Under the pieces are notes generated by a model that was given only the letters and a program-made list of their open reading frames with translations, made no database searches and was not told where the DNA came from. A stretch of 35,168 nt of DNA from a virus: positions 1 to 35,168 of the IMG/VR virus record IMGVR_UViG_3300046012_000900; one strand, written 5' to 3'. Positions 11,883 to 20,414 of this stretch are shown piece by piece. Both the position numbers and the translations under genes were made by a program. The first letter of the stretch is position 1. Each line of letters starts with the position of its first letter.

Positions 11883-12659
11883 ATGTTGGTTAATTCTCAA
11901 GATGGTAAAGCTGTGCTTTATGCGAATCTACTTGATGCGGTCAAATCAAACCCTAACTTTGTTAAGCAAACGCTAGAGTCGCTTGTGGAGAGAGGTTTGA
12001 AACATGAGCTTACAGAACAGTCAGGTTTGTTAAATAACGATTTCTTTCGTTGTACATTAACAAGGCAGGCAATGAAAATAAACGATCTAGACCTAGTGGA
12101 TTTTTTGATTAATTTTTATACGAAATATTTCTATTGTGTTGATTTCGAAAAAAATGGGCAAGAGTCTGGTATTATTTCTCGTGTAATAATGGGTTTCTTT
12201 TCAGATCGAGATTTTGATTCTGGTCTTGAATTGTTTAAAAAATATGAATATCTCATTATCAGGAAACACATAGACTTTCGTAGTTCCTTTGTTAATGTAT
12301 TTTCAAGGTGCGACGATATTGAAAAACTAGAAAAGATGGTAAAAGAATTTTATGATTGTATGGCGCATTGGGAATTTCATAGCATAATCTACTATTTTCT
12401 TATGAACGATATGGATAAACATTTTAATGCATTTATGCCTTTTTATATTATCAAAAGTTTGGAATTTGAAGAAAACGTTAAAACTCATAGTCGTGTCGTT
12501 TGCAATGCAATAGAGGAATTTCTAGCTAGATCCAAACCGGGTGGCAAGATTAACAATTCTATGCAAGAAAGAATAAGCGACGATCACCTTTATTCGTATG
12601 CTGAATTTTGTTTGATTGAGGCGAGTAAAGTTGGCGGCGACACTAAGAAATCCAAATAA
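11883..12659 (+). CDS. Unknown alpha-helical protein, possible solenoid (258 aa)
   Basis: AGGAG lies five bases before the ATG. Not recognised. Nearly all helical, with repeated pairs of helices in units of about 35-40 residues (RQAMKINDLDLVDFLINFYT, DFDSGLELFKKYEYLIIR, FSRCDDIEKLEKMVKEFY), which recalls ankyrin, TPR or PPR-type solenoids without a clean consensus. Aromatic-rich and A+T-rich. No signal or membrane segment. The upstream stem-loop partly sets it off from the rest of the operon. A protein-binding role, possibly toward a host or even a eukaryotic-cell target, is conceivable only as inference. Confidence 0.65.
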   Translation: MLVNSQDGKAVLYANLLDAVKSNPNFVKQTLESLVERGLKHELTEQSGLLNNDFFRCTLTRQAMKINDLDLVDFLINFYTKYFYCVDFEKNGQESGIISRVIMGFFSDRDFDSGLELFKKYEYLIIRKHIDFRSSFVNVFSRCDDIEKLEKMVKEFYDCMAHWEFHSIIYYFLMNDMDKHFNAFMPFYIIKSLEFEENVKTHSRVVCNAIEEFLARSKPGGKINNSMQERISDDHLYSYAEFCLIEASKVGGDTKKSK

Positions 12660-13029
12660 CATCAGAATCCCTGAGCGTAGGATCCAATATGATTATTTCA
12701 AATGGCTATTCTACGCTCATCGATCGGCATACGAATTGACATTTCATGTTCCGAGCGGTGGCTCCAGAAAAAGCCTGATAGAGGGCGTCAACCTTAAGCG
12801 CCAGGGCGTTAAGGCGGGTATTCTTGATATATTCATGTTGGTTCGTAAAAAAGACTACAGCGGGCTTATAATGGAGATTAAACGCGATAGAAAATGTAAG
12901 GTTTCAGTAGAGCAACAGAAAATGTTAGGGTTATTTAAAGAGCAGGGGTTCTATACTGGTGTTTGTTATGGTTTTGATGACTTACTTAAAACAACAGATA
13001 TGTACCTGGCTTTACCTGATATCCATTGA
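12631..13029 (+). CDS. VRR-NUC domain nuclease (132 aa)
   Basis: No ATG precedes the domain; TTG at 12631 has GAGG nine bases upstream, and a TTG at 12616 is also in frame. The pattern is that of VRR-NUC: PERRIQYDYFKWL (E15 and Q19), the VPSGGSR turn (40-46), GVKAGILDIFM (D66, where family members usually have PD), MEIKR (E82, K84) and EQQ (95-96), so the PD-(D/E)xK catalytic set is complete. Phage members act as structure-specific or junction nucleases in replication and recombination, matching the ERF gene upstream. It overlaps the 258-residue gene by 29 bases and the facing MarR gene by 18. Confidence 0.82.
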   Translation: MAATLRNPNNIRIPERRIQYDYFKWLFYAHRSAYELTFHVPSGGSRKSLIEGVNLKRQGVKAGILDIFMLVRKKDYSGLIMEIKRDRKCKVSVEQQKMLGLFKEQGFYTGVCYGFDDLLKTTDMYLALPDIH

Positions 13030-13449
13030 TTGTAAGACGGAATGCAGCCCTCCTAGTATTTTATTGTAATCAGCCGCTCCAATTAATGCCGTAACCTCAG
13101 TTTTAGCTGATTCCCAATTATCATGCAAATCGTCAACTTTCTGTCGACCTTGTTTGGTGATTACATAGGCAGCCACCCTTTTATCTTTTAATTTTATGCT
13201 CTCTAAAAATCCTTTCGCAAGTAACGGTTTTACTAGTCTATTGATGGTGGAACGATGGCTTGATATTGCATTGGCAACTTCAGTTGCAGGCTTTGCAGAT
13301 AATGTAAGGAAATCGTATAGGAGGGAATATTGGCAGTATGTCAGGCCTGTATCCGCGAAAAAACTATCATATAATCTTGTGATTGCGCGAGATGTGCGCC
13401 TTAGCTCATAACATAAGCATTCAGAATTCATGTCAATTTTATCTTTCAT
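13012..13449 (-). CDS. MarR-family transcription regulator (145 aa)
   Basis: The ATG overlaps the preceding stop (ATGA), with GAGG nine bases before. The protein has the MarR layout: N-terminal dimer helices (YELRRTSRAITRLYDSFFAD), winged helix with recognition region AISSHRSTINRLVKPLLAKG (residues 61-80), wing KDKRVAAYVITKQG, then long C-terminal helices for dimerisation. Ligand- or redox-sensing MarR proteins release DNA on signal; Cys11, Cys13 and Cys39 lie near the dimer region. Its target is not evident. It is last in a leftward set of four and converges with the VRR-NUC gene. Confidence 0.82.
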   Translation of the reverse strand: MKDKIDMNSECLCYELRRTSRAITRLYDSFFADTGLTYCQYSLLYDFLTLSAKPATEVANAISSHRSTINRLVKPLLAKGFLESIKLKDKRVAAYVITKQGRQKVDDLHDNWESAKTEVTALIGAADYNKILGGLHSVLQSMDIR

Positions 13450-13778
13450 TTAATATCGCCTCTGTTTGACCTGTTATATCCCTCACAAAATAAACTATTG
13501 ATAACCTTATCAAGAGATCTTAAAAAAAACCTTTTAGTCATGTAGTCAACATTATTAAGTACCAAACTGCCTTCAAATATTGCCCTGATTTGTAAAGCAT
13601 TGCTTTGAGTGAGCTCATCTCTGTTGATTGAACTACGAAGATACTGTAGACATTCCGAGGCGTTCTTTTTGTTAGTAAAAGGTTCAATCGTTTTTAGGAA
13701 AAAATCTAATAAGGTTTGCTTTTCAATGAGCACATCCTTTTTGAAGTTTGAAAACTGAGGAAACAATGATGACTTCAT
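13446..13778 (-). CDS. Hypothetical helical protein (110 aa)
   Basis: The start overlaps the preceding stop and the end overlaps the MarR start, both by four bases, so it sits within a coupled set. Not recognised. Helical with mixed charge (SNFKKDVLIEKQTLLDFFLK, ECLQYLRSSINRDELTQSNA, RFFLRSLDKVINSLFCEGYN). No signal or membrane segment. Being coupled to a regulator it could be a partner or ligand sensor, but nothing in the sequence shows this. Confidence 0.6.
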   Translation of the reverse strand: MKSSLFPQFSNFKKDVLIEKQTLLDFFLKTIEPFTNKKNASECLQYLRSSINRDELTQSNALQIRAIFEGSLVLNNVDYMTKRFFLRSLDKVINSLFCEGYNRSNRGDIK

Positions 13779-14041
13779 GGAATACTTAATCTGCCATTAT
13801 CAAAATCGTGCATAATATCATACCTTTCTAAGTCATTGTTTAATGCCTTAGTATCACCATCAAATTCTAAATTAAAGCCCATATTCGATAATAGGGGCAA
13901 ATCAATTGGATCTAATTCAGTTTTACCCGTCTTGCGCAGCAATAATTCAAATAAGGCCCTAGAATAATCACAGTTAGGTGCAAAATATACCTTATTCAAA
14001 TAGCGAGCAACCAAGCGCATCTTCAGCATGTTGTCTGACAT
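13775..14041 (-). CDS. Hypothetical protein (88 aa)
   Basis: ATG at 14041; its ribosome site (GGAGAG, about 13 bases off) is poor, and its first 50 bases overlap the 50-residue membrane ORF in another frame. Not recognised. The first half is basic and helical (MLKMRLVARYLNKVYFAPN, SRALFELLLRKTGKT), the second acidic (GFNLEFDGDTKALNNDLERY). It overlaps the next gene by four bases. Confidence 0.55.
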   Translation of the reverse strand: MSDNMLKMRLVARYLNKVYFAPNCDYSRALFELLLRKTGKTELDPIDLPLLSNMGFNLEFDGDTKALNNDLERYDIMHDFDNGRLSIP

Positions 14042-14144
14042 ATAGTCTTTTTATCTCTCCAACGTCTCTTATCAAAATAAGTGAGCTCAATAGTATACCT
14101 AACAAGCATATCACGATTATTACAAACTTTGCATTACCTTTCAT
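13992..14144 (-). CDS. 50-residue single-span membrane protein
   Basis: ATG at 14144 with AGGGA eight bases upstream. One span near the N-terminus (FVIIVICLLGILLSSLILI) is followed by RDVGEIKRLYVRQHAED and a short tail. Layout and the LG..SS..IRD..EI string recall the 51-residue protein at 6207-6362. It overlaps the next gene by 50 bases, more than usual here, so one of the two starts may be wrong. Function unknown. Confidence 0.42.
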   Translation of the reverse strand: MKGNAKFVIIVICLLGILLSSLILIRDVGEIKRLYVRQHAEDALGCSLFE

Positions 14145-14204
14145 CTTGACATTCCCTAAAATCTATATAGAATATGATAAGTTAATCTCCAAAAAATATT
14201 TTTG

Positions 14205-14233
14205 CCCTAGTTAAATCAACTAGGGTTTTTTTT
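14205..14233 (+). terminator. Strong rightward intrinsic terminator
   Basis: CCCTAGTT (14205-14212), loop AAATC, AACTAGGG (14218-14225), then eight T: a perfect 8-bp stem for the plus strand. No rightward gene ends just before it; the nearest is the VRR-NUC gene ending at 13029. Read leftwards the stem is followed by CAAAAATATT rather than a T run, so it is a poor leftward terminator. It would stop rightward transcripts before they enter the late genes. Confidence 0.85.
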
Positions 14234-14427
14234 GAATAAAACTGACCTATATCTAATCAAATATATGATATTGGATTATATAATAATCTTTTAAAGGTTT
14301 GCAAGTTTTGATATAATGTTGTTTCAGCAATGGGAAAATGTAAATTCGTCCATTGTTGGGCAAAGAACTTGACGGTCGGGCCACCTTTATTGCATTTAGT
14401 TAATCATTGGGTGGCTCGATCTTCATT
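14234..14427. other. Intergenic region between late genes and MarR operon
   Basis: 194 bases, mostly A+T-rich. TATAAT at 14312-14317 on the plus strand lacks a clear -35. CAATGG and CCATTG (around 14329-14357) form an inverted repeat. GCCACC and GGTGGC near 14383-14416 form a 6-bp stem with a loop of about 22 bases just after the tail-fibre stop, without a T run. A 33-codon plus-strand frame (14330-14431) has no ribosome site. No gene is supported; some late-gene end signal probably lies here. Confidence 0.35.
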
Positions 14428-16863
14428 TTAACCGTATGAGCCAACAGCGACATAATGAGCCTGCCCAGCCGTATTGGTTAACGTGAGATTTCCCCCAGAT
14501 GTATTTTGCATTGAAAACCCTGTTGAAGTGAAAGTACTTGCTGCGACGGTTGCAGAATTGGCCCCTAGGCTCGCCCCTCCCGTAAATCCTGTGCTGCCCG
14601 TAGTTGCAACATTCGTAAGGGTGGTGTCGTGAACTGCAAATATTGCAAGAGAGGTTGGAATATTCAATCTGCCTGGAAATTTAATTACATTGTAAATTGC
14701 ATTATTAACTACAGTTGTAGGTGCCGAAAAATAAGTGTCACCTGAACCTACATTGTTTTGACCTATAGTTTGACCATAATCGTAGTCGGTCATCAACAAG
14801 GTCTGACATTTTCTGAACTCATCTTCGAAGCGTGTGGGCTGTCTAATGGTGGCTATAGGGCCGATATTATAAGTTGCGCTATTTACATAAAGCACATCTG
14901 CCGCCGTTGCAGTGGCATCGTCAATCCATATAAATACACCTACCACATTATAGGTGGTCCCCATGCTAATTTTTTCATTATCCAGCGTTACGAGGGATGT
15001 GGATAATGCTGCTGTAGATGGGGGGTCGATAAATGCCCAATTCGCTGCCAGCGTAGGGTTAACACCCGTCGCTCCCCACGCACTCACAATGTTAGTGCTC
15101 GGAACTGAGTTTGGAGTATAACCAACTACCGCCATTTTTACATTTGATATTGTAGATCCAGCTGCTTTAGCAACAAACACTGAAGCAGACGTTATCTGGG
15201 ATTTCAGTTTTTGACTATCATTTAGACTCAGTAATTGCAGAATACCAAATTTTTTATTCGGGGTTACTACAGTTAATGTGAGGGAATTTGCGGCAGACCC
15301 TTCGTTCGTAGTAAACCCTGCTAAAGTGCTCGTCGGCACCACATTGGCATTGACTATATTGTTTCCATCAGACAACAAAATCCATGCATCGGCTATCCAT
15401 GAATTATTTGCATTCGTGAAATATGTTGCACTCGTAACGTTGCCCCTTTGATTGACATCAAAGGCACCGTTGATCAACAGATTATCTTGTATGTTTGTTG
15501 AATAAATAATATTCCCAGCACCATCTGTTGTTAATACGTCCCCATAAAATGAATCCGTATTTGGATATTTAAAAGTTGATATCTCGACGTTGCCCGTTCC
15601 ATTGGGTAATAATTTTATATTTCCGTTGACATTGAGCGCTGCAATAGTATTGCCATCTACGGTGCCTATTCCCATAGATTTCGCCCCCGTGTCTTGAACG
15701 GTAAGTGATAAATTTGTTGCGCCGGTTACCGGCGTTATATTCCCGGAAGTTGAGATTAATATCGTGGAATTCTGAAGGCTTCCTGAGGTGCCATTATATC
15801 TGGCGATTGCAGTATCTGTGCTTGGGCCCCCAAATGTGGTTATCGTTGCCCAACCCAACTGATAAGGACTAGATCCACTTGAATTGATAAGCGCTTGACC
15901 ATTGGTAGGCGCAACCGTAGGTAGCACTAATGTAAAATTAGAAGCAAAAGCGCCGCCCGTTACTGTAATAAAATTAGTGCTAGCTCCTGGATAAGCAGCA
16001 GTATTACCAAAATTTATCCCTGAGCCATTTAATGCAATATTAGTATAGAATTGGCTTAAACCCGCGGATTGCGTTAAAAAGTATAAGCTACCTCCGCCGT
16101 TGCTGGCTGCGATAGTATTTGGAAGGTTCCCGCCTATTCCGCCAATCGTAATATTCGATATTGCCGCAGAAACCAATCCGGTAACGTTTTGAGCCAAAGA
16201 AATAGTGGTGTCTCCAGCAATCCCCTTAGGATTAGTTGTCACTATTTGATTGTTGGTGCCAAGGATTTGCCTTAAGGCCCAGGTATCTGTGGCAGTTCTT
16301 GCCGAATAACCTTGGGCTCCATCAGCAAATGCCGTTAATGCCAAGAGGTCGTTTGCCATCGCAAAAGTAACGGTCCCAACGCTAGTGATGGGGACACCCC
16401 CAATCACAAGGTTATCGTTGCTACTCGTGGCGTTAATGTTGGTGACCCCAATTTGACCGGCCCCTTGCTTCAAGGTCCAGCTTCCAGGTGCGCCGCCTTG
16501 ACCAATTGTATTGTTGTTTAGATAAATCTCAATTGACTGACCTTGAGTAAGCGTGAATAGAAACGTTGAATCGCTTTTGTTTACGGTAAAGGAAAAAGCG
16601 CCACCAGAAACGTTGGCAAAATTTAAAGTGGTACCAGTAGAAACCAAGGTAGCATCAGGAAGCGTAATGGTGTGCCCACCTCCAGCCGTCTGAACATCCA
16701 TCCAAAATGTAGCCGTGTTATAGACGGGATTGGGAGGGGTGATTGTCACAAACTGAGTTGGCCACAATAAAACTATATTTCCAGTAAGAGTAATGGCACT
16801 AAAACTAGTATTATTGCTGGCAACCTGGCCACCGCCATTGATTTGAGTATATTGTACGCTCAT
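14428..16863 (-). CDS. Tail fibre / receptor-binding protein (811 aa)
   Basis: AAGGAG precedes the ATG. The first 450 residues are Gly/Thr/Asn-rich beta sequence typical of fibre shafts (SVGTVTFAMANDLLALTAFA, GGIGGNLPNTIAASNGGGSL, LNVNGNIKLLPNGTGNVEIS). From about residue 459 begins a module seen at the C-termini of many fibres: NLLINGAFDVNQRG, ADAWILL, IRQPTRFEDEFRKCQ, ending in a jelly-roll-like part (SMQNTSGGNLTLTNTAGQAH). It probably recognises the host surface. It is the last late gene, a common place for the host-range fibre, and follows the ejection protein with one shared base. It is much longer than the other fibre genes. Confidence 0.78.
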   Translation of the reverse strand: MSVQYTQINGGGQVASNNTSFSAITLTGNIVLLWPTQFVTITPPNPVYNTATFWMDVQTAGGGHTITLPDATLVSTGTTLNFANVSGGAFSFTVNKSDSTFLFTLTQGQSIEIYLNNNTIGQGGAPGSWTLKQGAGQIGVTNINATSSNDNLVIGGVPITSVGTVTFAMANDLLALTAFADGAQGYSARTATDTWALRQILGTNNQIVTTNPKGIAGDTTISLAQNVTGLVSAAISNITIGGIGGNLPNTIAASNGGGSLYFLTQSAGLSQFYTNIALNGSGINFGNTAAYPGASTNFITVTGGAFASNFTLVLPTVAPTNGQALINSSGSSPYQLGWATITTFGGPSTDTAIARYNGTSGSLQNSTILISTSGNITPVTGATNLSLTVQDTGAKSMGIGTVDGNTIAALNVNGNIKLLPNGTGNVEISTFKYPNTDSFYGDVLTTDGAGNIIYSTNIQDNLLINGAFDVNQRGNVTSATYFTNANNSWIADAWILLSDGNNIVNANVVPTSTLAGFTTNEGSAANSLTLTVVTPNKKFGILQLLSLNDSQKLKSQITSASVFVAKAAGSTISNVKMAVVGYTPNSVPSTNIVSAWGATGVNPTLAANWAFIDPPSTAALSTSLVTLDNEKISMGTTYNVVGVFIWIDDATATAADVLYVNSATYNIGPIATIRQPTRFEDEFRKCQTLLMTDYDYGQTIGQNNVGSGDTYFSAPTTVVNNAIYNVIKFPGRLNIPTSLAIFAVHDTTLTNVATTGSTGFTGGASLGANSATVAASTFTSTGFSMQNTSGGNLTLTNTAGQAHYVAVGSYG

Positions 16864-19256
16864 TACTGCTCCTTTGGTTCGTTGTAATTTAACGTGATAT
16901 TCATTAAATTTTTCTTGTTGGTCCCAACCGCCGCTCTAACGCCAGCTTTAGCCATAACCTTAGATGCGCCCCTTAATCTATCCGCGAACGTTTTGGTTGG
17001 CTTAACATCCTTTAATGGGGTCATTAGAAGATTGAACAAATCTTTATCCGTAAGCGCCTTATCGACTAATTCGTTTATTTTTGCTTTATTAAGAGTTTTA
17101 AATGTCCCGTGCGCCAAGGAACCAAGCTTCGAGCCAACCGCCTTCATAATTAAATCTGGGCTCTTACTGTAAATTGCCTGAAGAATAGTTTGATTGGCGG
17201 CAGTTGGGGACCCGACGGCTTTCCCTACGCTGACCACAGCATGCCTTCCTCTTAAAACGCCCTCTACATCCTTCAGGAATTTAACTTCCTCTGGAGTAAA
17301 TACCTCTTCAATAAACTTTTTGTTTGAACTTAAAAACTTGCTAATTTTGTCATAGGTCACCATATTCTTTTGATTGGCATCCATGGTGCCTTTACCAACA
17401 TAATGGCCCAGTTCATCCGTTAATGCCTTTCTTTGCATGGCATCCAATTTTTCAGGTAGCCCAGGATACAATTTATTAGCAGCCTCGTTGGTCTTTCTCC
17501 AAGAAGCCAATTGATTTAAATTAATTCTTCCTGATTTGGCGTCAATGGTATCCATGAGGTCTCTATTAATATAGCCCCTGATGTCCTTCATGGCTTTTTC
17601 ATTATCACCTACATGCTTGAGGATGGCGTCAGCGTATTCATCAGAAGTCATTGATTTGTTTATCACCTTTTGCGCAACCTCACCTTTGTCCGTCATAAAT
17701 TCTTTATTGAAAATATCCTTTTTGACAGCCTTACCGAGCCGCTTATTTCTATCTAGATTATTAACCTCTTGAGAATATTGAGCATAGATAGCATCAGCAG
17801 CGGCCTGTGGAGTCCCGGTCAAATCATCAACCAATGACTTTTTAATCTGCATAAGGCTTCTGCTTCGTTCTTTTGCGCCAGAACGCTTGGCTTGCTCAGC
17901 CATATCCCCAATGACTTTCATGGACTCTTTTATGCGTCCCGGGGTATCCGCCAACACCTCAGATAAATATTGATTGCGAGCCTCTGGGCTATATTTTTTT
18001 AAGTCAGGCGGAACTTTAAACCCTTTTGGATAAAGCAATTTATTTTGAATGTAATCTAAATTTTGCGCGAAGGGCCCCTTGGCAATACCCCTCATTTCTT
18101 CTATCAAATCCATGGTTTTTTGAGGATATATTTTTTTGTCCATGGCATACAAATCTTCATAGGGGGCTTTAGCGGCTTCTGCCCTAGTTTTCTCTAAAGC
18201 GGTCTTTCTCTGCAATAAAGCATCCCGAACAGATTCCCCAGCCACTTCCGCTTTTGGTTGATATTGAAATTCTTCAAGCGCTTTAGGTTCCGCTCTAACC
18301 TTCTCAATATTCCCCCTTAACGCCTCATTCCCCCTGGCTTCTTGCATAGCTAATTCAGGAAGAGAGCCCATTCTAGAGCGATGAAGCTGACTAAGGCCAA
18401 CAGATTGGGCCATTTCTGCAACGCTTGGTTCGTATCCCGTAATGGGCGGTTTATATTCTTGAACGTTATGAACAGCTTGACCTACATTATCTGGCCCAAT
18501 AGCCTTAGCAAGTTCTTGACCCGCCGCTTTTTGCTGCATCGATTTAATCGTCTTCGCTGGGGAGAAAATCGTCTTCCCTGTCTTCAATAAAGCATTCCCC
18601 GCTAATGGCGAAAGTAATGCTGAGCCAATATCAGCAGCCAATGGGTTGGCGCCCATTTCTTGAGCTACACCGCTAACGGCACCAATCCCCGCTCCAGTTC
18701 CAGTCAGTTTTGCTAATTGAGATGCTTTTCCTAAGCCTGTGTTAGCCGTGGGCGCGCCTAAGAAATTTCCAGCCTTTTTTAACAATGGGAGATTTTTTGC
18801 GGCCCCAATGGCTTTAGCGGCTGCTCCTAGCCCTGCTCCACCCAGCATCCCGCCTCCAAATTCAGCGGCATGCCCAAGTATTCTTTGGTCTGCGGTAGTG
18901 GGGACTTCAGAATCTAGGTTATAACCCAATTTTCCGATCCCGCCTTTAATGGCTTCAGAAGGCAGCCCCAAATTTATATTTCCGAGAGATAGCAGAGAAA
19001 CAATATTGCTAGGAAGGTCTGTGATTGAGATGGTGCCTTTAGCCAATGAATCAGCGATAAATTTTAAATAGCTGAATGATGGCTCTTGTGGTGCGGGTGA
19101 TTGTGGGGTTTGCCCCTGGAATTCAGATCGAAGAAGTGCTCTTCCTTTTTCAATGTTTTCGGGATTAATTTGTTGATTTTTGGATTGTGCCTGTTGTTGA
19201 AAGTTTTCTCTCAATAAGCGCCTTCCAAGTTCAATTTTATTTGGATCTATTGCCAT
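16863..19256 (-). CDS. Probable ejection (DNA-transfer) protein (797 aa)
   Basis: Position between the tail hub and the fibre, and composition (long helical, Ala/Gly/Lys/Gln-rich, with Gly-rich hydrophobic stretches such as FGGGMLGGAGLGAAAKAIGA at 132-151), fit internal virion proteins that enter the cell with DNA, like P22 gp16/gp20. The N-terminus carries a tandem repeat of 27 residues: DPNKIELGRRLLRENFQ (4-20) and NPENIEKGRALLRSEFQ (31-47). The rest is helical with many Lys/Glu (PKALEEFQYQPKAEVAGESV, LDRNKRLGKAVKKDIFNKEF). No enzyme motif seen. The start follows the previous stop directly. Confidence 0.65.
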   Translation of the reverse strand: MAIDPNKIELGRRLLRENFQQQAQSKNQQINPENIEKGRALLRSEFQGQTPQSPAPQEPSFSYLKFIADSLAKGTISITDLPSNIVSLLSLGNINLGLPSEAIKGGIGKLGYNLDSEVPTTADQRILGHAAEFGGGMLGGAGLGAAAKAIGAAKNLPLLKKAGNFLGAPTANTGLGKASQLAKLTGTGAGIGAVSGVAQEMGANPLAADIGSALLSPLAGNALLKTGKTIFSPAKTIKSMQQKAAGQELAKAIGPDNVGQAVHNVQEYKPPITGYEPSVAEMAQSVGLSQLHRSRMGSLPELAMQEARGNEALRGNIEKVRAEPKALEEFQYQPKAEVAGESVRDALLQRKTALEKTRAEAAKAPYEDLYAMDKKIYPQKTMDLIEEMRGIAKGPFAQNLDYIQNKLLYPKGFKVPPDLKKYSPEARNQYLSEVLADTPGRIKESMKVIGDMAEQAKRSGAKERSRSLMQIKKSLVDDLTGTPQAAADAIYAQYSQEVNNLDRNKRLGKAVKKDIFNKEFMTDKGEVAQKVINKSMTSDEYADAILKHVGDNEKAMKDIRGYINRDLMDTIDAKSGRINLNQLASWRKTNEAANKLYPGLPEKLDAMQRKALTDELGHYVGKGTMDANQKNMVTYDKISKFLSSNKKFIEEVFTPEEVKFLKDVEGVLRGRHAVVSVGKAVGSPTAANQTILQAIYSKSPDLIMKAVGSKLGSLAHGTFKTLNKAKINELVDKALTDKDLFNLLMTPLKDVKPTKTFADRLRGASKVMAKAGVRAAVGTNKKNLMNITLNYNEPKEQ

Positions 19257-20405
19257 TTACTGCTTTCCACCCATTTCCTCTTCAAGAAGAACCTTTATCT
19301 CAGAATCATTCAACCCAGCATCTCGTAGCATTTGAACTCGATTAGCCGCAGGATTATCATTTGATTTTTTATCTTCTAGGCCAACATATTCATCAATCTT
19401 CCTGGGAACCATATACCCCTTAACTAGACCTTCTCTTTGTCTTAACCCGTGCTCATAATTAGGCTTATATTCTTTTCTTAGATTCTCATTAACGTAATCT
19501 ATGGATTCCTTGGTTAAACCAAAATGAGGTTTACCTTGAGCAACCAGATTTTTAAATAAGTCAGTGGCAGTTTTACCGCTAGTAGATTTAACCTCACTAA
19601 TGATTAACCTGCTGGTTAGCTTATCCATTTTCTCCAAAGCTGCTCGTTTTTTTGAATCCATTGATTTTATCTTTGCCATCTCATAAACAGAAGGAGCGCC
19701 ACCAATAGATTTAACCTGCAGTATTCTGCTGAAATCTTCTGATAGGTCAGGGAATTGATCTGATATCTTTTGAATCTCATCTATAGTATCTAGTATTTTT
19801 TTGCTTTCATGACCTAGCCTGACATCTTCTCTCTGCTCTTTCGTTACAGCATTTCTTTGATTAGCAGGCATGCCCGCATAGGGGACCGCATCTTCAGGAA
19901 CCATGCCAGAGGCTCTTTTTTGTTCAAACAAAGAACTCTGCATTTCTCCATTTTTTTGATTTAATGCAGCATGTCTATATCGATTAAGCGCATCAAATTC
20001 TTCCCTCTCAAAGGCCTCTTTTCTCTCTTGCTGTTCAATTTTTCTACGTAACTCAGCATCTTCTCTGTTTTGAGATAAAAATTGCTGTTGATGTGATTCA
20101 TAGGATTTCATAGCAGGGTCCATGGACCCCACAGCCGCCTCCAAAGGAGAGGAGTATCCCGGCCGACCCATTCCAGCAAAGAATTGCTGAATAGCTGCAC
20201 CTTGAGCTGCCCTTCTTTGATCGTCCCTCAATGTATTAGAGCTATGAATAGCCTGCTGTGCGTTCATATATCCCGCCTGCAAAGGATTTGGCCTCTGCTC
20301 AGGCGCTTGCTGCTGTTGCTGCTGAGGCGGTGGCTGCATTTGTCCTTGCTGACCCCCCTGCATTGCCATTTGATGCAACATCATTTCTCTTTCCATTGGA
20401 TTCAT
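19257..20405 (-). CDS. Probable ejection/internal virion protein (382 aa)
   Basis: Begins MNPMEREMMLHQMAMQGGQQ, then a Gln/Pro-rich tract (PPPQQQQQQAPEQRP), followed by a charged helical region (RRKIEQQERKEAFEREEFDA) and a C-terminal part with GKTATDLFKNLVAQGKPHFG and LTKESIDYVNENLRKE. This C-terminal pattern is found in several phage internal virion proteins of similar size. It lies in the ejection block between the 797- and 390-residue proteins. No enzymatic motif. Cellular role expected: part of the assembly that lets DNA cross the envelope. Confidence 0.6.
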   Translation of the reverse strand: MNPMEREMMLHQMAMQGGQQGQMQPPPQQQQQQAPEQRPNPLQAGYMNAQQAIHSSNTLRDDQRRAAQGAAIQQFFAGMGRPGYSSPLEAAVGSMDPAMKSYESHQQQFLSQNREDAELRRKIEQQERKEAFEREEFDALNRYRHAALNQKNGEMQSSLFEQKRASGMVPEDAVPYAGMPANQRNAVTKEQREDVRLGHESKKILDTIDEIQKISDQFPDLSEDFSRILQVKSIGGAPSVYEMAKIKSMDSKKRAALEKMDKLTSRLIISEVKSTSGKTATDLFKNLVAQGKPHFGLTKESIDYVNENLRKEYKPNYEHGLRQREGLVKGYMVPRKIDEYVGLEDKKSNDNPAANRVQMLRDAGLNDSEIKVLLEEEMGGKQ

Positions 20406-20414
20406 AGAAGCTCC

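Noticed and set aside
14330-14431. 33-codon plus-strand frame
   Set aside because: No ribosome site and only an isolated TATAAT upstream; not counted as a gene.
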